From NCBI GenBank assembly GCA_903865015.1, contig CAIPID010000308.1, forward strand, positions 1 to 33,919: a stretch of DNA of 33,919 bases, read 5' to 3'. Within the stretch, counting starts at the first letter, position 1, and each line of letters opens with the position of its first letter. Below are positions 7,655 to 15,561 of the stretch, in pieces. Both the position numbers and the translations under genes were made by a program. This DNA is from an uncultured beta proteobacterium. Lineage in GTDB: Bacteria > Pseudomonadota > Gammaproteobacteria > Burkholderiales > Burkholderiaceae_B. The notes below the pieces were generated by a model, which was given only the letters and a program-made list of their open reading frames with translations, did no database searches and had not been told where the DNA came from.

Positions 7655-8335
7655 TCAGGCTCCTTTCAAAGCAGCGAGTTGATGAGGAGTTCTGGCGAGA
7701 TCGCAACCAATCATGGAATTGCGCGTAATTAATTCTGCCAATGCATCCTCTGTCCAGCCTTCCGTGCCCGCAGGTCGCATCGGCAGAACGAGATAGCGAA
7801 TTTCTGCTGTCGAATCCCAGACTGTGATTTTTGTCTCTGCAGGCAACTCAATGCCAAAGTCTTTCAGCACACCACGAGGATCAATCACCGTGCGGGAACG
7901 ATAAGGCGCAGACTTATACCAGGCCGGCGGTAAACCAAGCACAGGCCAGGGATAACAGGAGCACAGCGTGCAGACCACCATGTTGTGTTCTTGGGGTGTA
8001 TTAGCGACTACGACCATGTGCTCGCCCTGCCGCCCCGTATATCCAAGTGAGGCTATGGCAGCTGTCGCATCCTCAAGAAGCCATTTTTTGTACGCAGGAT
8101 CGTGCCAGGCTTTTACGACCACGCGCACACCGTTACGAGGTCCGACTTTTGTTTCGTATGTCTCAATCAATGCATCCAGTGCAGCAGGGTCGACATAGCC
8201 TTTGTCGATGAGCAGAGACTCCAGAGCGCGTACCCGCAGATCGATATCGGACAGCTCCGAGCCTTCGTGGTCGTGGTCATGGTTGTGACCATGTTGGTGA
8301 TCGTGCGAAATGCTTGTTTGTGACGCCTTATTCAT
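7655..8335 (-). CDS. nthA: Nitrile hydratase alpha subunit, cobalt type
   Basis: A 226-residue catalytic subunit. The metal-binding claw is [11 protein letters not shown] with Cys122, Cys125, Ser126 and Cys127. A Thr between the first two cysteines (CTLCSC) marks the cobalt (non-corrin) class, while iron enzymes have CSLCSC. Cys125 and Cys127 are the residues normally oxidised to sulfinic and sulfenic acid. Residues 11-23 are a His/Asp-rich tail ([13 protein letters not shown]) that could bind metal ions. AAGG lies 8 nt before the ATG. It is the first gene of alpha-beta-activator. No amidase or cobalt transporter gene is adjacent, so the amide product must be handled by genes elsewhere. Confidence 0.96.
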   Translation of the reverse strand: MNKASQTSISHDHQHGHNHDHDHEGSELSDIDLRVRALESLLIDKGYVDPAALDALIETYETKVGPRNGVRVVVKAWHDPAYKKWLLEDATAAIASLGYTGRQGEHMVVVANTPQEHNMVVCTLCSCYPWPVLGLPPAWYKSAPYRSRTVIDPRGVLKDFGIELPAETKITVWDSTAEIRYLVLPMRPAGTEGWTEDALAELITRNSMIGCDLARTPHQLAALKGA

Positions 8336-8412
8336 TAAGAAACCTTTAATTTCACTGCACGCTGAACTAGTTGCACTGTCTTAAGAAATTAGCATATGAA
8401 TTTACCTTTCGA

Positions 8413-8453
8413 TAGCTATTTTGCGGCGAATAGCTAGGCACTCACCGCAAAAT
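8413..8453. promoter_or_regulatory. Overlapping inverted repeats upstream of the nitrile hydratase operon
   Basis: Two perfect inverted repeats interleave about 80-120 bp upstream of nthA: TAGCTATT (8,413-8,420) with AATAGCTA (8,429-8,436), and ATTTTGCGG (8,418-8,426) with CCGCAAAAT (8,445-8,453). They cannot form as hairpins simultaneously. They may be operator sites for nitrile hydratase expression; no regulator gene lies next to them, so this is inference from symmetry and position. Confidence 0.35.
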
Positions 8454-8461
8454 ATGCACCG

Positions 8462-8638
8462 AATCTTGACTTTCAAGGCAAGCTGACGAACAAAAAATGG
8501 ACAGCACTTTGCAAATGCTCTTCTGACACAGCACTCCGAGATATCAATGATTTGTTGACGCGAGGGGTACTCGCAAAGTCAGAGTTCGGAGGAAGAAGTA
8601 CGAGCTATGAGCTCGTTATTTATCCTCAACAAGAATAA
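8462..8638 (+). pseudogene. C-terminal remnant of a Fic-family protein
   Basis: In one frame the sequence reads NLDFQGKLTNKKWTALCK followed by CSSDTALRDINDLLTRGVL and then GGRSTSYELV, ending at TAA 8,636-8,638. This is the winged-helix tail that follows the Fic (AMPylation) domain in many Fic proteins (pattern: kW..l..cS.dTAlRDi.DLl.kGvL....GGRST.Y.L). No Fic HPFx[D/E]GN motif exists upstream, a stop lies at 8,435 in the same frame, and no start precedes it, so only a fragment survives. The last 23 bases overlap the end of the convergent lipoprotein gene. Confidence 0.65.
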
Positions 8639-8990
8639 CCTTACCGCCGCAATTTACATAACAGGAACGATAGTTTTCCTCACAGCGAAAGTTGTTCGCG
8701 TTTGCATAGCAGGTTGGCTGCGCACGTGCGCAAGCCTTTGCATCATCCCTATCCTCTGCGCGTCGCATGCATTGCTGATAATTCCTGTAATTACGTTGTT
8801 CACAAGAAGCTTTATCATTTTGTGCACGACTATTTTCGTTACTGATACACATCTCGCGAACCGCAGCACACTGAACAGTACATTGGCGACCTGCTTCAGT
8901 ACCAGGCGGATAGTATTCATAATGTGAACAAGCTGCAATCAATGTCAAAAAAAATGCAGCAATACTAAAACGAATAATAGAGGTAAACAT
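8616..8990 (-). CDS. Small cysteine-rich lipoprotein, function unknown
   Basis: A 124-residue protein with a lipoprotein signal peptide: hydrophobic core SIAAFFLTLIAAC with the lipobox LIAAC, so the Cys near residue 20 would be lipidated. The mature part has about ten further cysteines, several as C-x3-C or C-x6-C spacings (CTVQC, CSHYEY start, CYANANNFRC, CYVNC), suggesting a disulfide-stabilised periplasmic fold. The ATG at 8,990 has AAGGAA upstream; an in-frame start ten codons earlier would lengthen the signal without reason. I do not recognise the family. Confidence 0.7.
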   Translation of the reverse strand: MFTSIIRFSIAAFFLTLIAACSHYEYYPPGTEAGRQCTVQCAAVREMCISNENSRAQNDKASCEQRNYRNYQQCMRRAEDRDDAKACARAQPTCYANANNFRCEENYRSCYVNCGGKVILVEDK

Positions 8991-9043
8991 GCTGATGGGT
9001 TCCTTATTAACTGGATACATACCAATGAATATCGCTCAACTGA

Positions 9044-11413
9044 TTAGAAACGCAACCTGAGCTCACCCCCACCACCATACTGTGTACCGTTTGAATTCAC
9101 TGCCGCCACTGCTCCAATACGCAAGGAGACGTCTTTTGAAAGCTGGCCCTGCAAGCCCAATCCAAATAAATTACTGACTGGTCCCATATTCGCACCGACC
9201 TGATTAAATGTGCCAAAAGCTGAACTATTCGCTGTCACACTATGTGCCGAGTCAGTATTCGCTGACCAGTTATAGGAGAATCGATAAAAACCAACCGCCG
9301 ACAGATTATTGTCACCAATTTCCTTAAGTGGCTGCACGAATTCAGCTCCGGCAAACGTAATCGTCTGATAAGAAGAGGCTGCGTTAATTGAATAGTTAAA
9401 ATCACCGCCACCTGACTCGCTGACGGCTCCTGTATTCAACTGTGAATACGATCCACCAATAAAGGGGGTGAGTGTAAATTTCTCACCAATCAGCATACTG
9501 TGGGATAACTTTATCGCCGCAAAGACTCCGTTACTGGAATAACTATCTGAAGCGGTACCGCCAGTAAAGTTACCGACATTGGGATTGTTACGTGTGGCAT
9601 TCGAATTGCCAAAGGAATAACCCAGCGCACCAGAAAGCTTTACATCACTGGCGAGATACATGCCGCCATACATACCGACATACCCCGTGTTGTTATTAAA
9701 GCTCTGGGAGACTTGCGTGCTTTGGGTCATGTATGAGTTACCAGCGCCACCGTAGATACCCAGTCCACCTGTCTGGTTACGAAACAAATCTACCCCGATC
9801 ACGCCGTAATAGGAGTTATATCCAAACCCAGCCAACCCGTTATAACTATTGACGGTACCAGTAAAACCAGCCACATCTGCCCAGACATATCTCCCCGCAT
9901 CGAGCTCATAAGATACTGAATTCGAATTGCTATCCGATACGGGTTTATGAATACGATCCATGACGGTATTGGCGACAGTTTTCATCTGCTCAAGCCCAAT
10001 CGTCATGTTTGACGAATAGCCCTCGGCATGCACACCAGCCAATTGATTTACCTGAGGTGTAGTTAAGGATTGCACTGCAGCAACAAGTGTAGTGCCGCTC
10101 TGAAGTACGGGATTCGACGGGGATGCGCCAGAATTACTGGAGCCTGAGCCTGAGCCTGAACCGCTATTGTTTGCCGGACTTGCAGCTGCGGCTGAATAGC
10201 TCACCAGAATCTGATTCGCTAGACTGCTACCCGCGGCACTATTAGAGACAACAGGCGCAGTGGATACAACGGTAGGATTTGTGACTAAATCCCAGGTAGT
10301 GCCTGAAGAGTTTTTCAATATCCATTTCGTTGTGACCAGCCCGCCACCATAAGTACCAGTAGTCGATGCGATATTGCTCGCTGTGACTCCGCTCATAACA
10401 GCTGAGTAAGTTGTCGTACCACTGGGGATCACTGAGCCCTGATAAATACCAAAATTGGTGCTGCCACTATCGCTTGTGACGACAAGCTTTCCGTAATTTG
10501 TCGGACTATTGATGATGGTGTTGTAGTTGGCTGGCAATGTACCTTTCAGTGTCAAATCACCTTGCTGGTTATTTAACGTCGTAATGGTGCCAGAGTTGTT
10601 GATACCGTACCCACCATTCGTTGCCAGTGTACCGGTGTTGGTAATGACGTTGATCGTGCCTTGGTTATTAATGCCAGAAAAATATTCTTTATGGCCATCG
10701 CCTAGGCTAGTGAATATGGGGCTGTGATCAATTGTCCCGGTATTGATGATCGTTCCAATGGATGCGCCGCCTCTGACTAACAATCCATCGGAGTAATAAT
10801 TGTTACTGTTAGAGTAATAAATTCCACCAACAATAGTTCCTGAGTTATTGAGCGTACCTATAGAAGCACCACCATTCAGAACTAGTGATTCTTTGGGTCC
10901 AGAAATCGTCCCCGCGTTATTCAGTGTGTTAATACTCGCTCCACTCACGCTTAAGGCATAGGCAGCCCATGTAGCCGTGAGTGTTCCATTATTATTTAAT
11001 GTATTGATATTTCCTGAAACGTCCAACCCCGCATAGCCTGATGATGCAGCAGTCATGGTTCCATTATTTGTTAACGTGCCCACTGAACCACTACCAAAAA
11101 TTTTAAATGCACTGACCTCAACAGCACCTGGTGTGAGCAATGCGGACTTGATGGTGCCATTATTTGTAAAGTTGTCGATTACTGCACGCACTTCAACGGG
11201 AGAAAAGAATCCTGTACTTTTTTCCGTGATGGTGATGCCACTCTGCACGGTGACTGCTGATTTATTATTCAACAATGCGAGTGCATAGCAATCCGCACTG
11301 ATCACTAATGGGTTTGAGCTATCCGGGCAATAACCCGCAAATACTTTTTCCTCGGTACCGAAAGCCAATATGAATACTGCTGAAAGCAAAAATTTCTTAT
11401 TTGTTATGTTCAT
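9044..11413 (-). CDS. Autotransporter (type V secretion) with beta-helical passenger
   Basis: A 789-residue protein exported across both membranes. Residues 1-27 form a signal peptide (cleavage near VFA-GYC). The passenger from about 50 to 310 is made of short repeats of NNGTI/NTGTI type separated by ASI-TLNN segments, which is the pattern of a right-handed beta-helix. A Ser/Gly-rich linker (residues around 415-435, with repeated GSGS) and a helical segment with the QVNQLAGVHAEG motif lead to the translocator. The last about 280 residues form the autotransporter beta-barrel, ending in the outer-membrane signature LRLRF. The passenger is short for an adhesin. Its target is unknown. Confidence 0.9.
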   Translation of the reverse strand: MNITNKKFLLSAVFILAFGTEEKVFAGYCPDSSNPLVISADCYALALLNNKSAVTVQSGITITEKSTGFFSPVEVRAVIDNFTNNGTIKSALLTPGAVEVSAFKIFGSGSVGTLTNNGTMTAASSGYAGLDVSGNINTLNNNGTLTATWAAYALSVSGASINTLNNAGTISGPKESLVLNGGASIGTLNNSGTIVGGIYYSNSNNYYSDGLLVRGGASIGTIINTGTIDHSPIFTSLGDGHKEYFSGINNQGTINVITNTGTLATNGGYGINNSGTITTLNNQQGDLTLKGTLPANYNTIINSPTNYGKLVVTSDSGSTNFGIYQGSVIPSGTTTYSAVMSGVTASNIASTTGTYGGGLVTTKWILKNSSGTTWDLVTNPTVVSTAPVVSNSAAGSSLANQILVSYSAAAASPANNSGSGSGSGSSNSGASPSNPVLQSGTTLVAAVQSLTTPQVNQLAGVHAEGYSSNMTIGLEQMKTVANTVMDRIHKPVSDSNSNSVSYELDAGRYVWADVAGFTGTVNSYNGLAGFGYNSYYGVIGVDLFRNQTGGLGIYGGAGNSYMTQSTQVSQSFNNNTGYVGMYGGMYLASDVKLSGALGYSFGNSNATRNNPNVGNFTGGTASDSYSSNGVFAAIKLSHSMLIGEKFTLTPFIGGSYSQLNTGAVSESGGGDFNYSINAASSYQTITFAGAEFVQPLKEIGDNNLSAVGFYRFSYNWSANTDSAHSVTANSSAFGTFNQVGANMGPVSNLFGLGLQGQLSKDVSLRIGAVAAVNSNGTQYGGGGELRLRF

Positions 11414-11465
11414 TATTTAATCCAGCTAATTCAAATTGAAATAAATATTTTTATATTCAAGTGCT

Positions 11466-11876
11466 TCAATTACATTTCACATACGTGTGCTTTTCTGCAT
11501 CAAGCAAGTAGTCTTCAAACACAAGCAAGGGATCAAACTTCCCCTCACCAAGGATGGCAAACTTAAATCCCATCGGCGGCACCTGAACAGAACCAAACCA
11601 GGAATAAGCCGTCATCAGTTTTTCAGTCTTTCCATCAACCGTTAACAACACATCGTTGTTCTGATTGGATCGGTCAAATGCAAATTCCACTATTGTTTTG
11701 CCATAACAGTAAACAACCCCCTCGGGTGCCTCGATCGCATACGCGGTAAAGGAGCCACATATCATGAGCGAGGCTACTAATTTTGCTCGCTGCTTAGCCA
11801 CCTGTTTACGCAGACACGTCAAAGAAATCCCCAAACAAACACCTATTTTTGTTAACATGTTTACAATGCTAGTCAT
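11466..11876 (-). CDS. Small exported protein, function unknown
   Basis: The frame encodes about 136 residues, with a hydrophobic, basic N-terminal part ending in LVASLMICGSFTAYA, which looks like a signal peptide with cleavage after AYA, and a mature domain of about 95 residues (starts IEAPEGVVYCYGKTIV, ends HTYVKCN) with two cysteines. The true start is unclear: ATG at 11,876, ATG at 11,858 (inside a palindrome) and GTG at 11,801 are all possible, and none has a good ribosome-binding site. The GTG would give the most standard signal peptide. It lies just upstream of the autotransporter and could be co-transcribed with it. I do not recognise the family. Confidence 0.55.
   Translation of the reverse strand: MTSIVNMLTKIGVCLGISLTCLRKQVAKQRAKLVASLMICGSFTAYAIEAPEGVVYCYGKTIVEFAFDRSNQNNDVLLTVDGKTEKLMTAYSWFGSVQVPPMGFKFAILGEGKFDPLLVFEDYLLDAEKHTYVKCN
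11849..11866. promoter_or_regulatory. Near-perfect 18-bp palindrome, candidate TetR operator
   Basis: TTGTTAACATGTTTACAA reads the same on both strands except for one symmetric position pair. It lies between the divergent TetR gene (starts 67 bp to the right) and the small exported protein, and covers one of the candidate start codons of the latter. Size and placement fit an autoregulated TetR operator. Confidence 0.45.
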
Positions 11877-11932
11877 TATTGTTACATATCGACATCTTTC
11901 AAGCAATTGCGGGATACGGACTTTTATTCATC

Positions 11933-12505
11933 ATGGCAACACAAAAAGTTGACGCAAAACGCGATCGTATAGATACGATCATCAATATCGCTCACCGTCT
12001 TTTTGAGCAAAATGGCTATGAGCAAGTGGGTATCCGTGAGATCTGTCAGTCCGCAGGTCTTAGCCCGACACAACTTTACCGACTTGATTTAACTAAACAG
12101 GATTTGCTTGCCGAAGTAATTTTGCGGGTGAATCAAGAACAAATACAACGCATTAAACCCTTCACAATTAAAGGCTTTAAATCTGCGCAAGCTTATATCG
12201 AAGGCTACTTACTTAAGCTGTACGAGTCAGACATTCAGATTAAAAGCATCCGTGCAGAGGGTGCTGCCTTTGGCTGGAAATGGTCAGGTAAATATGAGTC
12301 ACTGATTATTGAGCAGGTATTCAAGCTCATCAAACCCATCGCGGATGCACTTGAGCATGATGGCTATGACGAAATCCAGGCGCGCTGCTATGCCATCTGG
12401 TCGCTTTATTACGTAGGCTACCGGCATGCTGTCATGCAAAACGCAGATGCAAACGCTTGTCTGGATGGGATCAAGCCAAGTTTGCGACTTTGCTTGAAAA
12501 AGTGA
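11933..12505 (+). CDS. TetR family transcriptional regulator
   Basis: A 190-residue regulator with the TetR helix-turn-helix at residues 10-57: DTIINIAHRLFEQNGYEQV then IREICQSAGLSPTQLYRLD. The YRLDLTKQDLLAEVI run corresponds to the usual YYHFKSKEDLL-like end of the domain. The C-terminal all-helical ligand domain is not diagnostic. The ATG at 11,933 is chosen because residues upstream in the open frame do not belong to the family. It diverges from the exported protein and autotransporter genes, with a palindrome in between, so it may repress them. Confidence 0.85.
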   Translation: MATQKVDAKRDRIDTIINIAHRLFEQNGYEQVGIREICQSAGLSPTQLYRLDLTKQDLLAEVILRVNQEQIQRIKPFTIKGFKSAQAYIEGYLLKLYESDIQIKSIRAEGAAFGWKWSGKYESLIIEQVFKLIKPIADALEHDGYDEIQARCYAIWSLYYVGYRHAVMQNADANACLDGIKPSLRLCLKK

Positions 12506-12558
12506 TTCAATTTCAGACGATTCAAAGTTCGTTAAAAGCACGTATTTCTAAGTTTTCA

Positions 12559-13491
12559 TCAAGATAATTTCCAAATTGGATCTTGATGCCACTTGCTCGG
12601 AAACCCAAGATCATCTTGAGATATCTTAGGATAATCACGAAAAAGATGAACTAATTGTTTTGACCACCCGTTTTCACTATTTATCTTTTCTAAAAAGATA
12701 GCAATTACTGAGGCATAGCAATAAAAACTCTGCTGATTTAAAAAGTGATCCCTTTTCTTTAGATACACCTCAGGCCGATAGGCAAACTGCCTATTCCAGA
12801 CTCGACCATGATGAGCACAAATATTTCTTAAAAAAGTAAGTGCGTGAAGCCAAGATTCAAATAGTGACGGAGTTAAATCAAATTTTCTCGCAATAATTTT
12901 TTTCGGACTACCCTTTGTTTGATTACCTTTTTGTAGGTGCTTATAAAGCTTAGACCAATATCCAAATGACAAGCATTCAGCCATCAACCAGCTGGGTGGA
13001 AATAACGGATCACTATATTTTTTAAAATAATGTTGTGCATGTAGGTCTCGACTGCGCCGAGTTGTACGTTCAACATGATTCAAAAAAGCACCCATTTCGA
13101 ATGGACTTGATACTTTGTGCTTTGTAGACTGATGACCAAGAACTTGCATCGGGTAATTAAGGTACCAAAAAGGACCGTAATCTATTGCCATATGATTGCA
13201 AATTGAAGTGCGTACTGCAATTTCTATACTTTCAAGTTGACCTAGAACTAATCGACGAAGGTCTCGATCAAATTCATATCTTAGAAGTATGTCATTGAAG
13301 GTTATACCCGAGGTGAATTTCTTACCTTCCGAGGTAGGATACATAAAAGGTAAAGCATAACCACGCAATCGAAAGTAGCCAATGAAATCTAGCGCTCTCA
13401 TTGCTACATCTGGTGCATCAATAATCAATCCTTTTGACTCAAGTCGACTTAATAGTTCTGTGTTAGATAATGCCGACTTTTTATATTGCAT
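12559..13491 (-). CDS. Abi family protein (AbiD/AbiF-like, HEPN motif), putative phage-defence gene
   Basis: A 310-residue protein of the Abi_2 (AbiD/AbiF) family. Signatures: LDFIGYFRLRGYALPF (residues 34-49), RYEFDRDLRRLVL (71-83), LESIEIAVRTSI, a WLMAECLSFGYWSKLYKHL stretch (168-186), and RNICAHHGRVWNR at 222-234. The R-x4-H (Arg222, His227) is the HEPN ribonuclease motif, and proteins of this family abort infection by RNA cleavage. The ATG at 13,491 fits the family's start; a GTG 15 codons upstream adds residues that match nothing. The gene is markedly more AT-rich than its surroundings and stands alone, consistent with horizontal acquisition. Confidence 0.85.
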   Translation of the reverse strand: MQYKKSALSNTELLSRLESKGLIIDAPDVAMRALDFIGYFRLRGYALPFMYPTSEGKKFTSGITFNDILLRYEFDRDLRRLVLGQLESIEIAVRTSICNHMAIDYGPFWYLNYPMQVLGHQSTKHKVSSPFEMGAFLNHVERTTRRSRDLHAQHYFKKYSDPLFPPSWLMAECLSFGYWSKLYKHLQKGNQTKGSPKKIIARKFDLTPSLFESWLHALTFLRNICAHHGRVWNRQFAYRPEVYLKKRDHFLNQQSFYCYASVIAIFLEKINSENGWSKQLVHLFRDYPKISQDDLGFPSKWHQDPIWKLS

Positions 13492-13652
13492 GAAAAATAA
13501 ATAGAAGCAAAAATAAGAAACCCGCCCTGGGAGCACTGTGTACAGATCTGATTCTGCACCTGAAGTGTGGCGGGTATTGTTGCTGAAATTATTTCACAAA
13601 AATATGATTAACAGGCCTAATAAGTTGTAAATGTTTGTAAAGATGTAACCAC

Positions 13653-14363
13653 TTAAAAGAGTCTCTCAACAATTCGTGCCACATGCAGCTTAGTCGTATC
13701 CAGCAATGGGATTCCATCATGCGATGGCTCGGTCAGTATCAACGGTAACTCTGTACCACCCAGAATCACGCCATCAATACCATCACGCGCATGCAATGTT
13801 TCTATGATTTTCAATAATCGGTCACGCGACTCGGGCAGCAGAATGCCTTTGACAAGCTCACCCATATAAATATTATGAACAGTATCTTGTTCCTCAACCT
13901 GAGGAGCTACAAGCTCAATACCTGCCGCAGCAAAGACTGTCGGATAAACAGTGCCTTGCATCGTAAATCGCGTACCGAGTATGGCCAGACGCTTTAAGCC
14001 CTGCTCTTTTGCAGCCAGGCAAGCCGTCTCAACAATACTGATCAGCGGGATCGCAGACTGTCGCTGCAGTTCATCAAAAACGATGTGCGGCGTATTAGAA
14101 GCAAGCACTGCAAAGTCAGCACCTGCACGCTGCAGTTTTTGGATTTCTTGCAGTAGATACTCTGTGACCTCGGTCAGTTTCTTTGCACCAATCAAATCAA
14201 GCATCTTAGTCATATGGATGCTATTGATGATGACCGGTGGGAATTCACTGTCACTGGTCAGTGCCTGATACGAGCTGACTATTTGACGGTAGTACTGAAT
14301 AGTTGACTCAGGCGCGATACCGCCAACGATACCGACGGTTTTGTTTGCCAGGCGTTTTGTCAT
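13653..14363 (-). CDS. Aspartate/glutamate racemase family protein lacking both catalytic cysteines
   Basis: A 236-residue protein with the overall pattern of amino-acid racemases: KTVGIVGGIAPESTIQYY at 8-25, ASNTPH at 88-93, and ILGGTELPLIL at 200-210. In cysteine-dependent aspartate racemase the corresponding sites read CNT and GCTE. Here Ser89 and Gly203 take the cysteine positions, so the standard two-thiol proton transfer cannot work. The family also contains Thr/Cys variants (YgeA), maleate isomerases and decarboxylases, so the reaction is open. Its start overlaps the type III CoA-transferase stop by 4 nt, and it is the last gene of the eight-gene operon. Confidence 0.8.
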   Translation of the reverse strand: MTKRLANKTVGIVGGIAPESTIQYYRQIVSSYQALTSDSEFPPVIINSIHMTKMLDLIGAKKLTEVTEYLLQEIQKLQRAGADFAVLASNTPHIVFDELQRQSAIPLISIVETACLAAKEQGLKRLAILGTRFTMQGTVYPTVFAAAGIELVAPQVEEQDTVHNIYMGELVKGILLPESRDRLLKIIETLHARDGIDGVILGGTELPLILTEPSHDGIPLLDTTKLHVARIVERLF

Positions 14364-15556
14364 TTTCCCAATCCACCAGCAGTACGCAAAGCATCAATAT
14401 CCTCTGGCGTCATTCCAAGAATGTCACGCAACACAGTATCGGTATGTTCACCCAATGAGGGTGATGGTGTGCGCACAGAGCCCGGTGTTTGGGACAGACG
14501 GATTGGCACGCCCACCACGCGCACTTTACCCGCGCGAGGATGGTCCATATTCACAATGGCTCCGCGTGCGGCGACTTGAGGGTGCTCAATCACCTGAGAA
14601 ATATTATTGATCGCTCCAATCGGAATGCCAGCCTCGACGAGCAAGGTTTCCCATTCCTCAAAGCTACGCGTCATGAATATGGTCTGTAGTGTTTCAACTA
14701 ACGCCGCGCGGTTTTTATTCCGGTCACTATTCGTGCGAAAGCGTGGATCATCCGTCATCTCAGGACAACCAATCACAGGACAAAAGTCACGCCAAAGTTT
14801 GTCACTCCCTACTGCTAGCGCCAGATCGCGACTTTTCGTATGAAAGGTTTGATAAGGTAGCAAGGCTTTATAGGCGGTACCCATTGGCACAGGAATCTCA
14901 CCTGTCGTGAAATAATTACCAATCATCACCCCAAGCAAGGAAAGTTGGCCTTCCATCATGGAAATATCGATTGACTGCCCGACTCCTGTGACATCTTTCG
15001 CACGCAGTGCAACCATGATCCCAAACGCCGCATTCATCCCCGCAGTCAGGTCAGCGATCGAGACCCCAGCACGCACACCACTACCACCGGCCTCGCCAGT
15101 CGCACTGATCATGCCACTCTCGGCCTGAACAATCAGATCAAGTGCCGGACGATCGCGATAGGGCCCATCTTGACCAAAACCAGAAATAGAACAATAAATA
15201 ATCCCAGGATTACGCTTAGACGCAGTTTCGTAATCAATGCCCAGTTTCTCTAACGTGCCGGGCCGGAAATTTTCCAGTACAACATCACAGTGCTCAACCA
15301 TACGCAAAAAGGTTTCTTTACCCTCTGGATTTTTCAGATCTAGCACGATGCCTTTTTTATTGCGATGTAAACCAAGGAAATAATCAGTTTCACCACCAGG
15401 CAGAAGAGTACCCCACGCACGTGCGATATCACCCTTGCCCGGCGGTTCGATCTTGATAACATCAGCGCCATAATCGGCCAACATCATCGAGCAGAAGGGA
15501 CCAGCAAGCGCGTGACTGAGGTCAAGGACTTTGAGGCCTTCGAGGGGTAATTTCAT
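14360..15556 (-). CDS. Family III (CaiB/BaiF) CoA transferase
   Basis: A 398-residue acyl-CoA transferase. It has the family start LKVLDLSHALAGPFCSMML, ADYGADVIKIEPP (27-39), LHRNKKGIVLDLK, ENFRPGTLEKLGI, and SISGFGQDGPYRDRPALD. The catalytic aspartate is Asp169 within VSIADLTAGMNAAFGI, at exactly the position of the nucleophile of formyl-CoA transferase. It moves CoA between two carboxylic acids, activating the operon's substrate or recycling CoA from a product. It follows the fused type I CoA transferase by 5 nt, so the operon encodes two unrelated CoA transferases. The substrate is unknown. Confidence 0.9.
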   Translation of the reverse strand: MKLPLEGLKVLDLSHALAGPFCSMMLADYGADVIKIEPPGKGDIARAWGTLLPGGETDYFLGLHRNKKGIVLDLKNPEGKETFLRMVEHCDVVLENFRPGTLEKLGIDYETASKRNPGIIYCSISGFGQDGPYRDRPALDLIVQAESGMISATGEAGGSGVRAGVSIADLTAGMNAAFGIMVALRAKDVTGVGQSIDISMMEGQLSLLGVMIGNYFTTGEIPVPMGTAYKALLPYQTFHTKSRDLALAVGSDKLWRDFCPVIGCPEMTDDPRFRTNSDRNKNRAALVETLQTIFMTRSFEEWETLLVEAGIPIGAINNISQVIEHPQVAARGAIVNMDHPRAGKVRVVGVPIRLSQTPGSVRTPSPSLGEHTDTVLRDILGMTPEDIDALRTAGGLGK

Positions 15557-15561
15557 TTCAA

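Noticed and set aside
6990-7706. Longer nitrile hydratase beta reading frame starting at 7,706
   Set aside because: The extra 18 residues overlap the alpha gene and lack similarity to the family, whose start is MNGVHD with GGAG upstream.
8607-8927. Plus-strand open frame opposite the lipoprotein gene
   Set aside because: It is a hydrophobic antisense shadow of the Cys-rich lipoprotein, which has a signal peptide and ribosome-binding site.
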